This document shows positions 55,632 through 64,000 of a DNA stretch of 64,000 nt, one piece after another. The DNA lies in the NCBI GenBank assembly GCA_009903825.1, contig WYEN01000115.1, positions 1 to 64,000 on the forward strand, in the 5' to 3' direction. Under the pieces are notes generated by a model. The model had not been told where the DNA came from. It saw nothing but the letters and a program-made list of their open reading frames with translations, and searched no databases. The translations under genes were made by a program, and so were the position numbers. Source of the stretch: Desulfurococcales archaeon (lineage in GTDB: Archaea > Thermoproteota > Thermoprotei_A > Sulfolobales > AG1). Every line of letters starts with the position of its first letter. Within the stretch, counting starts at the first letter, position 1.

Positions 55632-57686
55632 TCAGATCACCCCCATGCCGATGAGAAACATAATTAGAAAACCTATGATAAGAGCGATCAAATATATGTT
55701 GATGAAGCCTACCTGAATACTTCTGAAACCTCTGCTCACTACAGATGCGAACCTGGTCAGAATAGAATGATAAAAGTTGTCAATAACAAGATGCTCAAAA
55801 TATCTTCCTAAAGTCTTATACAATTCTGTGAAGCTGTCTACAAAAACTATATAATATATCGAGTTGATAAACCATCGATCATATAAAAATCTGTGGAGAA
55901 ACTCAAGAGAAGGAGCCTTAGATAATATGACTGGATAAATCTCTTTCTTAGAAAACTGATATATATATATTGATGAAAAGGCTGAGACCAATGCGATCAC
56001 TATCGACATATACATCACCATAGGATCCATATGAATCTCATGAATAGTCTCAATTGGGAGAGCAGCTAATACTATCTCAGCAAAATCATTTATATAAAAC
56101 CACCATACGAAGCCTATGACAAGAGAAGACAGCGCCAGAATAAGATATGGAATATACATCACAGGACTAGCCTCATGAGCCTCATGAACATGAGAAGACT
56201 CTTTGGAAGACATAAAGAGATAACCAACAGCTCTGAGAGAATAAAAGCCTGTTAAAAATGCTGTGAAAAGAAGAAGAACGTAAATCAAAGAGAGACCTGC
56301 AATACCTGCGGTCTCAACAACAAGATCTTTAGACCAGAAGCCTGCTAAAGGAGGGACGGCGGCAAGAGATAAAGCAGCTAGATAAGCAGAGAAGACAGTT
56401 ATTCTCATAAAAGATGCGAGACCTTTCATATCATTAATATATCTGCTGTGAACAACATGAATAAGAGCTCCTGCAGTTAAAAACAACGCAGCCTTAAACA
56501 CAGCATGACTAAGCAGATGAGAGAAGCCAGCCACAATACCTAGGCCAGGCTCAGCGATCAAACCAGATGATGCTACAGCAACAAACATATAACCAATCTG
56601 AGAAGCTGTTGAGAAAGCCCATATAAGCTTAAGCTCTCTACTAACCACAGCCATTGTGGCCATTAGAAAAGCTGTAAAACCGCCTAAAACAGCTATTATG
56701 ATAAAATACTCTCTAGTCTGAGACACCGCTAAAGAACCTGCCAGAGAAGATATGGAGATGAATATTGGAGAAAATCTCAACATGAAGTATACTCCCGCCT
56801 TGACCATAGTGGCAGCATGAATTAATGCAGAAACACTTGCAGGACCTGTCATAGCAGTCACAAGCCACTCGTGAAGAGGAAACTGAGCACTTTTGGCAAG
56901 AGCACCCAAAGTGGTGATAAAGAGAAACAGAGTTAACACCCCTGAGGAGGCTAGTTCTCTGAAGAAAGATGCTAAAGAAGAGCTTAAATATAGATCAGGT
57001 ATATAAGAAGTGCCTCCGAAAAAGATCATAGATCCAACGCCTATCAAAAGACCTATGTCAGCAGCGCCAGTCATGACAATAGCTCTCACACCAGAATGAC
57101 TTGGAGAGAAAAACATTGATTTTCCAAAAGCCTTTCGATCTTTATCGCCGACAAAAGTGATCTCATCATCATCTCTATACCAATGGCCAATAAGAGCATA
57201 AGAAGCTAATGAAGTGCCCTCCCAACCAATTATAAATAAAAGAAGATCTGATGACAAAACCAGTAGAAGCATAGAGCCTACGAAGAAAGTGAAAAACAGC
57301 CAGAACCTGTGCTCCCCATAGTCGCCCTCCATATACTTGAGACTATAGATCGATATTAAAAGAGAGACCCATGCAACCATCAAAGCCATGATAGCTGAGA
57401 GACCATCAACATAACTCCCGACCCTGAAGACAAGCTGAGGAGTATTAGCAAGAGGCATGTCAATTACAAACCATTCTCTTTGTGGAGAAACAATGATCTT
57501 TGAGGGATCATGAATTATCATTAGAAGAGAAGGTATAGTTAGAAGAGCACTTACAAAAATTGATGAGACGCCTATGAAACCTGAGAACCTTTTATTAAAA
57601 ACCCCCACCAAACCAGCCAGAGCCGCACCTATGAAAGGAATGATCCATATAAGATCTATCCACCAGACTATTTCCACAGAGCTCAA
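55632..57686 (-). CDS. nuoL: Complex I antiporter-like subunit L
   Basis: Largest antiporter-like subunit, 684 aa, with about 15 membrane helices and a long C-terminal part that includes the lateral amphipathic helix expected of NuoL. QFPLHEWLVTAMTGPASVSA and LIHAATMVKAGVYF are diagnostic; GWEGTSLASYALIG near 155 and HLLSHAVFKAALFLTAGA near 385 are also conserved. TTG start with GAGGTGATC 5 nt upstream; 6 bp after nuoM. Confidence 0.94.
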   Translation of the reverse strand: MSSVEIVWWIDLIWIIPFIGAALAGLVGVFNKRFSGFIGVSSIFVSALLTIPSLLMIIHDPSKIIVSPQREWFVIDMPLANTPQLVFRVGSYVDGLSAIMALMVAWVSLLISIYSLKYMEGDYGEHRFWLFFTFFVGSMLLLVLSSDLLLFIIGWEGTSLASYALIGHWYRDDDEITFVGDKDRKAFGKSMFFSPSHSGVRAIVMTGAADIGLLIGVGSMIFFGGTSYIPDLYLSSSLASFFRELASSGVLTLFLFITTLGALAKSAQFPLHEWLVTAMTGPASVSALIHAATMVKAGVYFMLRFSPIFISISSLAGSLAVSQTREYFIIIAVLGGFTAFLMATMAVVSRELKLIWAFSTASQIGYMFVAVASSGLIAEPGLGIVAGFSHLLSHAVFKAALFLTAGALIHVVHSRYINDMKGLASFMRITVFSAYLAALSLAAVPPLAGFWSKDLVVETAGIAGLSLIYVLLLFTAFLTGFYSLRAVGYLFMSSKESSHVHEAHEASPVMYIPYLILALSSLVIGFVWWFYINDFAEIVLAALPIETIHEIHMDPMVMYMSIVIALVSAFSSIYIYQFSKKEIYPVILSKAPSLEFLHRFLYDRWFINSIYYIVFVDSFTELYKTLGRYFEHLVIDNFYHSILTRFASVVSRGFRSIQVGFINIYLIALIIGFLIMFLIGMGVI

Positions 57687-57692
57687 ACATGA

Positions 57693-59216
57693 TCACCTCA
57701 TCATTAAAATAATCTTCATAAAATCAGAGGAATAATGAGCCTGATTAATTAAATAGCCTGCGAGAATTAGAAAGATTATGGAGAATATTGCGAGAACAAA
57801 AGTTGATAACGAAGCCATAGAAGGAGCCTCAGAAACCTCGATATCTGATCTTCTTAAGCCGAAGAATATTCTTCTCATAGTATGAAAGCTATATACAAGA
57901 GTTAATCCGAAACCTATGAAAGCTGTCAAGATCAATATAGCCATCAAATATATATTAGAGAAACCTGTGATGACATAACTTGCAAACCCTACCACGATAA
58001 GAAACTTGCTTATTATCCCCACAGTAGGAGGAAGCCCAGATATTGAGAGAAAACCTAATAATGCAGAACCTGCAGTCTTATTCATAGAAGAGGCTAAGCC
58101 TCCCATCTTATTGATATCTCTTAATTCATTACCAGATATTATTATGTTTCCTGCAGTCATAAAGAGAGAAGCTTTTCCGAGAGCATGAGTAAGATAATGA
58201 AGAACAGCTCCTAGAACACCTGCTGGGGTCAGGGTTGCTAGACCAAGAAGTATATAGCCCATCTGCGAGATGCTACTATACGCGAGAAATCTCTTATAAT
58301 CACTCTGATAAAGAGCTACTAAACCTCCATATATCATAGTGATCAATGCCCACACAATGATCATGTTCTGCATGAGATAAAAGATCTGTGGAAATAAAGT
58401 GACCAAGATCCTAAGCATGCCCAAGGCGGCTAAACCAATAAGATTAGGACTTAAAAGAGCTGAGACAGGAGTAGGAGCCTCAGCATGTGCGTAAGGAAGC
58501 CATATATGAAAGCCAAAGCCAGGCAGCTTAATCATTAAGCCGAGAAAAATCAATATGAAGACGATCACTTGAAGACCCAGTGGAGCCAGGACTTCATAAC
58601 CACGACCAGTCATATAATAAGGCTTGTAAGGAACAATAAAATCAAAACTGCCAGCATTAAGACCATATATGAATGATCCTATTAAAAATAATAGAGCACC
58701 AACATGAGTCCATATGAAATACATGATGCCTATCCTGATCCTGTCGCCATAACCGTATAAAGCTAGAAGAATAAAAGATGTTATAAGAGAGATCTCTAGA
58801 AATATATAAAACTCAATCATATTAGAAGACAGAGCCACTCCAAGCATGGAAACCGAGAATAAGCCGTAATTAACATAATAAGATCTCCAAGATCCTCCTC
58901 CGAGCTCATGAAATCTATGCTCCATATAAGGAAGAGAATATAAAGCCACGATAGAAGAGACTAAAGCAATACCAAGGAGAAATGGCGCATTAAAACCGTC
59001 ATAGATAAGACCGAAATATCCTATAGAAGATACATATCCATATAAAACCTCGAAATATAAAGTGGAGTATGTGAAAAGCATGTACATGTATACAACAAAA
59101 CTATATAATAAAGATCCCGTTAATAAATATGCGAAGAATTTTTTATTCTCTTCAGGAGATATAGATATGATCAATATAGCTATGAGAGGGATCAAAAGTG
59201 TAGACAGCAAGATCAT
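57693..59216 (-). CDS. nuoM: Complex I antiporter-like subunit M
   Basis: 507-aa antiporter-like subunit with 14 membrane helices. FLEISLITSFILLALYGYG near 135 has the glutamate of helix 5, IKLPGFGFHIWLPYAHAEAP (about 225-244) and TPVSALLS follow; these fit NuoM/MrpD. ATG start with GGAGGAG upstream; it overlaps nuoK by 4 bp. The order K-M-L-N differs from the bacterial K-L-M-N. Confidence 0.9.
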   Translation of the reverse strand: MILLSTLLIPLIAILIISISPEENKKFFAYLLTGSLLYSFVVYMYMLFTYSTLYFEVLYGYVSSIGYFGLIYDGFNAPFLLGIALVSSIVALYSLPYMEHRFHELGGGSWRSYYVNYGLFSVSMLGVALSSNMIEFYIFLEISLITSFILLALYGYGDRIRIGIMYFIWTHVGALLFLIGSFIYGLNAGSFDFIVPYKPYYMTGRGYEVLAPLGLQVIVFILIFLGLMIKLPGFGFHIWLPYAHAEAPTPVSALLSPNLIGLAALGMLRILVTLFPQIFYLMQNMIIVWALITMIYGGLVALYQSDYKRFLAYSSISQMGYILLGLATLTPAGVLGAVLHYLTHALGKASLFMTAGNIIISGNELRDINKMGGLASSMNKTAGSALLGFLSISGLPPTVGIISKFLIVVGFASYVITGFSNIYLMAILILTAFIGFGLTLVYSFHTMRRIFFGLRRSDIEVSEAPSMASLSTFVLAIFSIIFLILAGYLINQAHYSSDFMKIILMMR

Positions 59217-59551
59217 TTTTTCTCCTCCTCATACCTCAGATCTTTTATCACAACCTCCTCAGTATCAATTCTTTTCAAAACTTTAAATCTGATTAAAGCA
59301 AGAAGAATAGAGAATGAAACGACGATCTCTCCCACAGCCAGTAATATAGCCATCAGAACCAGAGAGCTTATAAAGACTACTGCGTCAGAGAAGATGCTTG
59401 AGACTGAGACCACATAAGAGAGGACGTAAAGAACAAAGGCGTTGAACATCACCTCAGCTGATATAAGGATCCTAGCCATGTTTTTAGAAGATAACAAGCC
59501 GTAGACAGATATGCCGAATAATATAGAGCCTATCAACATGAGGATATTCAT
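59213..59551 (-). CDS. nuoK: Complex I subunit K
   Basis: 112 aa with three membrane helices. The glutamates of helix 2 ([12 protein letters not shown]) and helix 3 ([16 protein letters not shown]) needed for proton transfer are present; the charged C-terminal tail is short. ATG start with GGAGGG upstream. It overlaps both neighbours by 4 bp. Confidence 0.92.
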
Positions 59552-60036
59552 CTTCTAACCCTCCTCCAAGCGACTATAGATATTGAAGAGACCAAAGCAA
59601 GAACAACTACTGTGACAAATATTATAAGCAGAAACTGATATTGTCCCAAGATCTCTGATATTAAAACATAATCAGGTCTTGGAAGAGAGATGATCCTTGT
59701 CTCAGAGACATAAGCTATATAGGCCAGAGGCAGAGATACTAAGATGGCGAGTATCAAAGCAGGGATCTTGATAGTTTTCACTTCTCTCTCAAACTCTTCT
59801 CTGATAAGAGACACAGTCATTATTATGAAAAGAACGCCGGCTCCTACATATACGAGTATATGGATCACTCCAATAGTTGGGAGGCCTAGAACGCCTATTT
59901 GAGAAGCTATTAAAAGACCTAAAATAGAGAGATAAACAGCTGAGTATACAAGACTCCTAGATAATAATATCATGAGAGCAGTCGCTATAGAAAGAATTCC
60001 TAGAATGATCATTATGAGCTCATATGATGACATCAT
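59548..60036 (-). CDS. nuoJ: Complex I subunit J
   Basis: 162 aa, five membrane helices. [20 protein letters not shown] near 56-75 is the NuoJ helix 3 with the pi-bulge region Y-x-G-A-x-x-x-L-F-x-x-M that couples the quinone site to proton channels. ATG start (two in tandem). It lies 4 bp after nuoI and overlaps nuoK by 4 bp. Confidence 0.92.
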
Positions 60037-60040
60037 AAGA

Positions 60041-60610
60041 TCATCCCACAGGCTCGTATCTCAGACCTCTATACTCATCAATAACGACTTTATATCTTTT
60101 ACCAATCTTTCTCATAGGCACATAATCCTCAGGTCTCTTGGTGAACTCCTCTAAAGTAGTTAACATATCTTCAAATCTTGTGAAAACCGCATCATGATAT
60201 TTTGTCGTCTCAAAAGCCTCTACAGGACATATATCTACACAGAAGTAGCAGAATATACATCTGCCCCAATTGATCACTGGAACCTTCTTTTTATCTTTCA
60301 ACACAAGTCTTATAGCATCAGCAGGACAAACCACGTCACAAAGAGAACAACCTACGCACTTATTATCATCAACTCTGAACATGCCTCTATAACCCTCGGG
60401 ATATTCAACAGCTTTATAAGGATAGTCTATGGTGAGTCTCATAGGCTTGACAACGTATTTAAACCCTGTGAGAAGAGCATCAACATTTCTCTGAACAACT
60501 GCTCCAGGCTTTGGAAGACTAACTTTTAAAACTTTGGTTTTATCAAAACCTTTCTCGATCAACTCTTTAATCTCGGGATCCATCTCCTCCTCAACAATTC
60601 TCAGGCTCAT
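60041..60610 (-). CDS. nuoI: Complex I subunit I, two [4Fe-4S] clusters
   Basis: 189 aa. Two ferredoxin motifs, [12 protein letters not shown] near 85-96 and [12 protein letters not shown] near 118-129, ligate the N6a and N6b-type clusters that pass electrons toward the quinone site. The N-terminus is extended and basic. ATG start with a perfect GGAGGTGATC upstream. Confidence 0.95.
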
Positions 60611-60614
60611 AAGA

Positions 60615-61643
60615 TCACCTCCATATGATGAGACGAATAATTAGAGACCATGCCACAGCCGCCCCAGAAAGGATCAGAATTAAAGACCAGCCTAATCTCA
60701 CAGCCTGATCAATTCTATATCTAGGATAGACGGATCTTAGGAAGACAGCTATTAACATTAAGATAGAGGCTTTTATAAGAAGAATTATGTTTCCTAGTAT
60801 ATAATCAAAAACAATGTTTCCAGTGGAAGATATAGGCAGCCAGCCTCCTAAAAACACTATAGAGAAGAGAAGCGTGTATACATAAAGCTTTATATATCCT
60901 ATCCCCATAGCAACACCATACATGAGACCGCTATACTCTGTATACGGCCCCATGACAAGCTCAGACTCTGCTTCAGAAATCTCAAAAGGAAATCTTCCAG
61001 TGATTCTCAGAATAGCAATATACGCGACCAATGCTGCAAAAGGATTGAGAAGAACGCCTAAGAAAGCCTTCGACTGAGCCTCCACAATTTTGTAAAGATC
61101 CAGAGTTCCATATATGAAAGCTGTTGAAAGTATAGATATTATGAAAGGAATCTCATAAGATATCATGAGAAAAGCCTCTCTCAAAGATCCTATGAAAGCA
61201 AACTTGTTATCAGAAGCAACGCCCGTAACTATAACAAATATAGGAGCTAACGAAATAACCGCCAGAATAAGAAGAAGATTAGGCTCTACATATATAGGCG
61301 GCGCAATACCTGGAGCTGTGGGCATGAAAGCTATAGGTATAACAGCGAATAGAAGAGCCAGGGCGGGAGCCATCAAATAAGCTATCTTATCAACATTTTC
61401 AGGCACAATAAATTCTTGCAACGAATATCTTATCAGATCAGCAACAAGCTGAAGAGCTCCGCCAATTCTTCTCGACACATGAAGAGGACCATATCTAAGC
61501 TGTACAAGACCAGCAATCTTTCTCTCAGCCCAGATGATGAGTATGACCAACACTAGAATAGCTCCAAAGCCAGGAAGAATAAAAATATGTAGAAAATCAT
61601 ATATAAGTCTTCCAGGGATCTCTAGAGGACCTATGTATACCAT
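60615..61643 (-). CDS. nuoH: Complex I subunit H
   Basis: 342 aa with eight or nine membrane helices. ERKIAGLVQLRYGPLHVS near 40-57 and RFPFEISEAESELVMGPYTE (about 217-236) are the conserved quinone-chamber loops, including the glutamates of the E-channel. The ATG shares its A with the stop of nuoD (TAATG), so translation is coupled. Confidence 0.95.
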   Translation of the reverse strand: MVYIGPLEIPGRLIYDFLHIFILPGFGAILVLVILIIWAERKIAGLVQLRYGPLHVSRRIGGALQLVADLIRYSLQEFIVPENVDKIAYLMAPALALLFAVIPIAFMPTAPGIAPPIYVEPNLLLILAVISLAPIFVIVTGVASDNKFAFIGSLREAFLMISYEIPFIISILSTAFIYGTLDLYKIVEAQSKAFLGVLLNPFAALVAYIAILRITGRFPFEISEAESELVMGPYTEYSGLMYGVAMGIGYIKLYVYTLLFSIVFLGGWLPISSTGNIVFDYILGNIILLIKASILMLIAVFLRSVYPRYRIDQAVRLGWSLILILSGAAVAWSLIIRLIIWR

Positions 61644-62893
61644 TATCTATCAGCCTCGGGAGGAAAATAATCTATAGATCCATATATCGCAGGTATGTCA
61701 GCAAGTCTGTGACCAGGGATCAGATACTTAAAGAGAATAACATTTCTAAAGGAAGGCGTGACAAATCTAAACCTGTAAGGATTAGTAGATCCATCGCTGA
61801 TTATATGAAAGAGAGCCTCTCCACGTCCCGCCTCAACTCTCGCCATGGCCTCTCCCTTTGGAGGCTTTAAAGTTGCCAGAAGACTTGGAAACTTGACTCT
61901 TCTGGTCTCAGCATAGATCTTCTTCATCAAAGGATTAAACAGCCTAGATATCTGAGGCGATATGATGTCTCCATCAGGGATCTTCTTAATAGCCTGTCTA
62001 ATAATACTAATACTCTGTTCAATCTCTTTAAATCTCACCAGACCTCTGGCATAGGCATCTCCCTCCTCAGCAACAGGTATCATAAAATCAATCTCGTCAT
62101 AAGCCTCATAAGGCTCTGCCATACGAACATCATAATCAACTCCCGAAGCCCTAAGATTAGGTCCTGTGATACCTAGTCTTCTCGCCATGACAGGCTTTAG
62201 AACCCCTATGTCTCTAAGTCTACGCTCGACAACAGGATTATTAAGAAAGAGTTTCTCCCAATCTTTTAATCTTCTCTCAATATATCTAAGACCTTTCTCA
62301 ACCTGATCTGGAAAGTTCTGAGGCATATCTCTTCTGACGCCTCCAGGGATCACATATGCATACGTTATTCTGGCTCCTGTCAACATAGTGGCAAGCTCGA
62401 TCATGACCTCTCTATCTCCAAAAGCCCACATAAAGCCCGTGGAGTGACCCAGGAAAATAGCTAAGATCCCTATGCCATAAAAGTGGCTCGCGATTCTAGT
62501 TATCTCAGCTAGTATAGTTCTCAGATACTTAGCTCTAGGAGGAGCCTCTATCCCCATCAACTTCTCCACAGCATTTACATAGCCTATAGTCATAGGAGTA
62601 GTATCAAGAAGACTTGGTCTCTCAACAAGAGGAATAGTCTTTATATAGGCTCTATTCTCACTAAGTTTCTCAATAGTTCTATGAACAAAACCAATGTCAG
62701 GATCACATCTGACCACAATATCTCCATCAACCCATGCAAGAATCCTCATATGACCAGAGCCTGGATGAGCAGGACCTATCTGAAGCTCTATTAACCTCTC
62801 TCCCTCCTCTCTCACGCCAGTCTCTCTAATCATAAAAAGCTCTTGAGAAAGATTAGATAAAAAATCATTTGAAGAGCCTCTGTCTACTTCCAC
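61643..62893 (-). CDS. nuoD: Complex I subunit D
   Basis: 416-aa quinone-site subunit derived from the [NiFe] hydrogenase large subunit. QIGPAHPGSGHMRI (residues 52-65) contains the conserved quinone-binding His, and DIGFVHRTIEKLSE near 77-90 and the C-terminal DIPAIYGSIDYFPPEADR are typical. The nickel-binding C-x2-C pairs are absent, so this is a respiratory complex and not a hydrogenase. It overlaps nuoC by 10 bp. Confidence 0.95.
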   Translation of the reverse strand: MEVDRGSSNDFLSNLSQELFMIRETGVREEGERLIELQIGPAHPGSGHMRILAWVDGDIVVRCDPDIGFVHRTIEKLSENRAYIKTIPLVERPSLLDTTPMTIGYVNAVEKLMGIEAPPRAKYLRTILAEITRIASHFYGIGILAIFLGHSTGFMWAFGDREVMIELATMLTGARITYAYVIPGGVRRDMPQNFPDQVEKGLRYIERRLKDWEKLFLNNPVVERRLRDIGVLKPVMARRLGITGPNLRASGVDYDVRMAEPYEAYDEIDFMIPVAEEGDAYARGLVRFKEIEQSISIIRQAIKKIPDGDIISPQISRLFNPLMKKIYAETRRVKFPSLLATLKPPKGEAMARVEAGRGEALFHIISDGSTNPYRFRFVTPSFRNVILFKYLIPGHRLADIPAIYGSIDYFPPEADR

Positions 62894-63426
62894 GGACCCT
62901 CGACCTCTCCAGGTCTTCTAGTCTTTATCATAAAATCTTTTCTCATAGGCCACATACCCTCGAAATCTTCTGGGAGAAGAAGTCTCCTAAGATCTGGATG
63001 ACCCTCAAAATATATTCCAAACATCTCCCAAGCCTCTCTCTCTTGAAACTCTGCGCTAGGCCACACATCTGTGAGAGAACATGTCTTCGGGGATGATCTG
63101 TCTAGAAAAGATTTTATTATAACAGTATATTTTCTAAGTGTTCTAAGATAAGATCCTGCGTGTATCAAAAGCTCGATCTTATTTTCAGAAGGATAGTCAA
63201 CTCCTGTGACTGATTTGACATGATCTATACCTAGTTTTGATAATCTCTCAGCAAGCTCATGAAGCTTCTCATTCGAGATCTCAATATAGATAGCTCTTCC
63301 ATATTTGTCGACACTGATCTTAGGATTAAGATCTTTTGTTCTCTCATTTAATATCTCTAAGAATCTCTTTAGATCAGGATCTTCCTTTTTCATCTGAGTA
63401 CTTTGAGGAGAAGTCTGAGAAGACAT
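62884..63426 (-). CDS. nuoC: Complex I subunit C
   Basis: 180 aa. The C-terminal WPSAEFQEREAWEMFGIYFEGHPDLRRLLLPEDFEG region (W-x-x-A-x-x-x-E-R-E-x-x-D/E-M-F-G) is the NuoC signature; it forms part of the peripheral arm with NuoD. Separate from nuoD here, not fused. ATG start; nuoB ends 14 bp upstream. Confidence 0.94.
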   Translation of the reverse strand: MSSQTSPQSTQMKKEDPDLKRFLEILNERTKDLNPKISVDKYGRAIYIEISNEKLHELAERLSKLGIDHVKSVTGVDYPSENKIELLIHAGSYLRTLRKYTVIIKSFLDRSSPKTCSLTDVWPSAEFQEREAWEMFGIYFEGHPDLRRLLLPEDFEGMWPMRKDFMIKTRRPGEVEGPWK

Positions 63427-63440
63427 TCATACCGTCCTCA

Positions 63441-63983
63441 TCATTTCTCAACATATTTTCTCAAGATCTCAATGTCTTCTCTCTTTATCCCAACTTTTCT
63501 AATTTTATCTTGAAGAGCTAATATAGCTGAGGCAAGAGCCTCAGGTCTAGGAGGACACCCAGGTATATACACGTCCACAGGCATTACCTCGTTAGCCCTC
63601 ACAATATTAAAACTGTTCCAGAAGAGACCTCCATCAATAGCGCAGGCTCCCATAGCAATCACAAACTTTGGATCAGCCATCTGCTCCCATGTTATTCTAG
63701 CTACTCTAGCCATTTTTCTGGTTAAAGTACCCTCAATAATGATCAGATTAGTCTGACGAGGCGAGACGAAAGGAAGAGATCCATATCTCTCAAGATCATA
63801 TCTAGGAGAATATCCGCCTGCAAGCTCAACTCCACAACAGCTGGTCATCAAATGAACAGGCCAGAGAGAATATGCCACAGCCCAGTCTATCAAATCTCTA
63901 ATAGGTTTCTTCTCAACAAGAGATCTCACCAGTCTTCTGATAAAGATGTTTATGTCTCCCACAAAGACTACTCCTCTCTCCAT
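63441..63983 (-). CDS. nuoB: Complex I subunit B, N2 cluster
   Basis: 180 aa. The tandem cysteines in MTSCCGVELAG (about 48-49), the Cys in AMGACAIDGG (about 113) and the one in PGCPPRPEAL (about 144) ligate the terminal cluster N2 that reduces the quinone. First operon gene in the window; nuoA, if present, would lie beyond the right edge. ATG start. No nuoE, F or G is seen. Confidence 0.95.
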   Translation of the reverse strand: MERGVVFVGDINIFIRRLVRSLVEKKPIRDLIDWAVAYSLWPVHLMTSCCGVELAGGYSPRYDLERYGSLPFVSPRQTNLIIIEGTLTRKMARVARITWEQMADPKFVIAMGACAIDGGLFWNSFNIVRANEVMPVDVYIPGCPPRPEALASAILALQDKIRKVGIKREDIEILRKYVEK

Positions 63984-64000
63984 AGATCTATATCACCTGC

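Noticed and set aside
61643-62893. nuoD as a hydrogenase large subunit
   Set aside because: The paired C-x2-C nickel ligands are absent and the quinone-chamber residues are present.

Overview
The window is a chromosomal segment of a thermophilic crenarchaeon (Thermoproteota). The informational genes are archaeal: family B polymerase, DnaG-type primase, Orc1/Cdc6, RFC large and small subunits, aIF5A, SRP54, Rio2, Lsm, TruD and Pth2. Protein genes are AT-rich with heavy AGA and ATA use, while rRNA and tRNA are GC-rich, the usual signature of a hyperthermophile with a low-GC genome. The 16S 3' end gives an anti-Shine-Dalgarno that matches the GGTGAT/GAGGTG motifs before many genes; TTG is a very common start codon. 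I cannot fix the order: Desulfurococcales/Ignisphaera/Acidilobales-like or a deep Thermoproteales-like lineage all remain possible.

Layout. 1-9.7 kb: end of a membrane-anchored protein, valS, dnaG, polB, a Cys-rich microprotein, a DUF373 membrane protein, a coiled-coil protein and a possible nuclease-like protein. 9.9-16.7 kb: two small conserved genes, then a complete four-enzyme histidine-to-glutamate pathway (hutU, hutI, hutG, hutH). 16.7-26.9 kb: acylphosphatase, pth2, truD, NusA-like KH protein, glycosyltransferase, aIF5A, SRP54, isoaspartyl peptidase/asparaginase, and a type IV pilus-like ATPase plus membrane platform. 26.9-37.9 kb: tRNA-Asn, pyrG, hexulose-phosphate synthase, a tungsten-type aldehyde oxidoreductase, decayed polyamine ABC-transporter genes that flank an unidentified structured RNA, Lsm, rio2, DUF460 and archaeal-type SAM synthetase. 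38-45.4 kb: tRNA-Arg, phosphoesterase, zinc ribbon, NUDIX, moaC, HTH, cdc6, THUMP protein, rfcL and rfcS.

45.4-54.1 kb is the most striking region: a minus-strand 16S-23S rRNA operon that I read as carrying 17 introns (nine in 16S, eight in 23S). After removal, the 16S comes to about 1,504 nt and the 23S to about 3,103 nt, close to normal archaeal sizes. The introns run from 31 to 1,099 nt. Two carry LAGLIDADG homing endonuclease genes, one of them an I-DmoI relative in the I-DmoI target site, and another holds what looks like a fossil. Two 16S introns are separated by an exon of only 8 nt. Both rRNAs are bracketed by long processing stems with bulge-helix-bulge motifs. Beside the operon lie a dual-guide C/D box sRNA, with both guides matching this 16S, and a zinc-ribbon microprotein gene.

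54.1-64 kb is a minus-strand complex I operon, nuoB-C-D-H-I-J-K-M-L-N, without the NADH-input module; it implies membrane energy conservation with a donor other than NADH.

Three genes with clear homology and a good ribosome-binding site (hutG, acylphosphatase, rfcL) have no ATG, GTG or TTG at the expected place and appear to start at ATT, ATA and GTA. Positions of rRNA introns come from comparison with archaeal rRNA as I remember it, and can be off by 1-3 nt because of repeated bases at the junctions.
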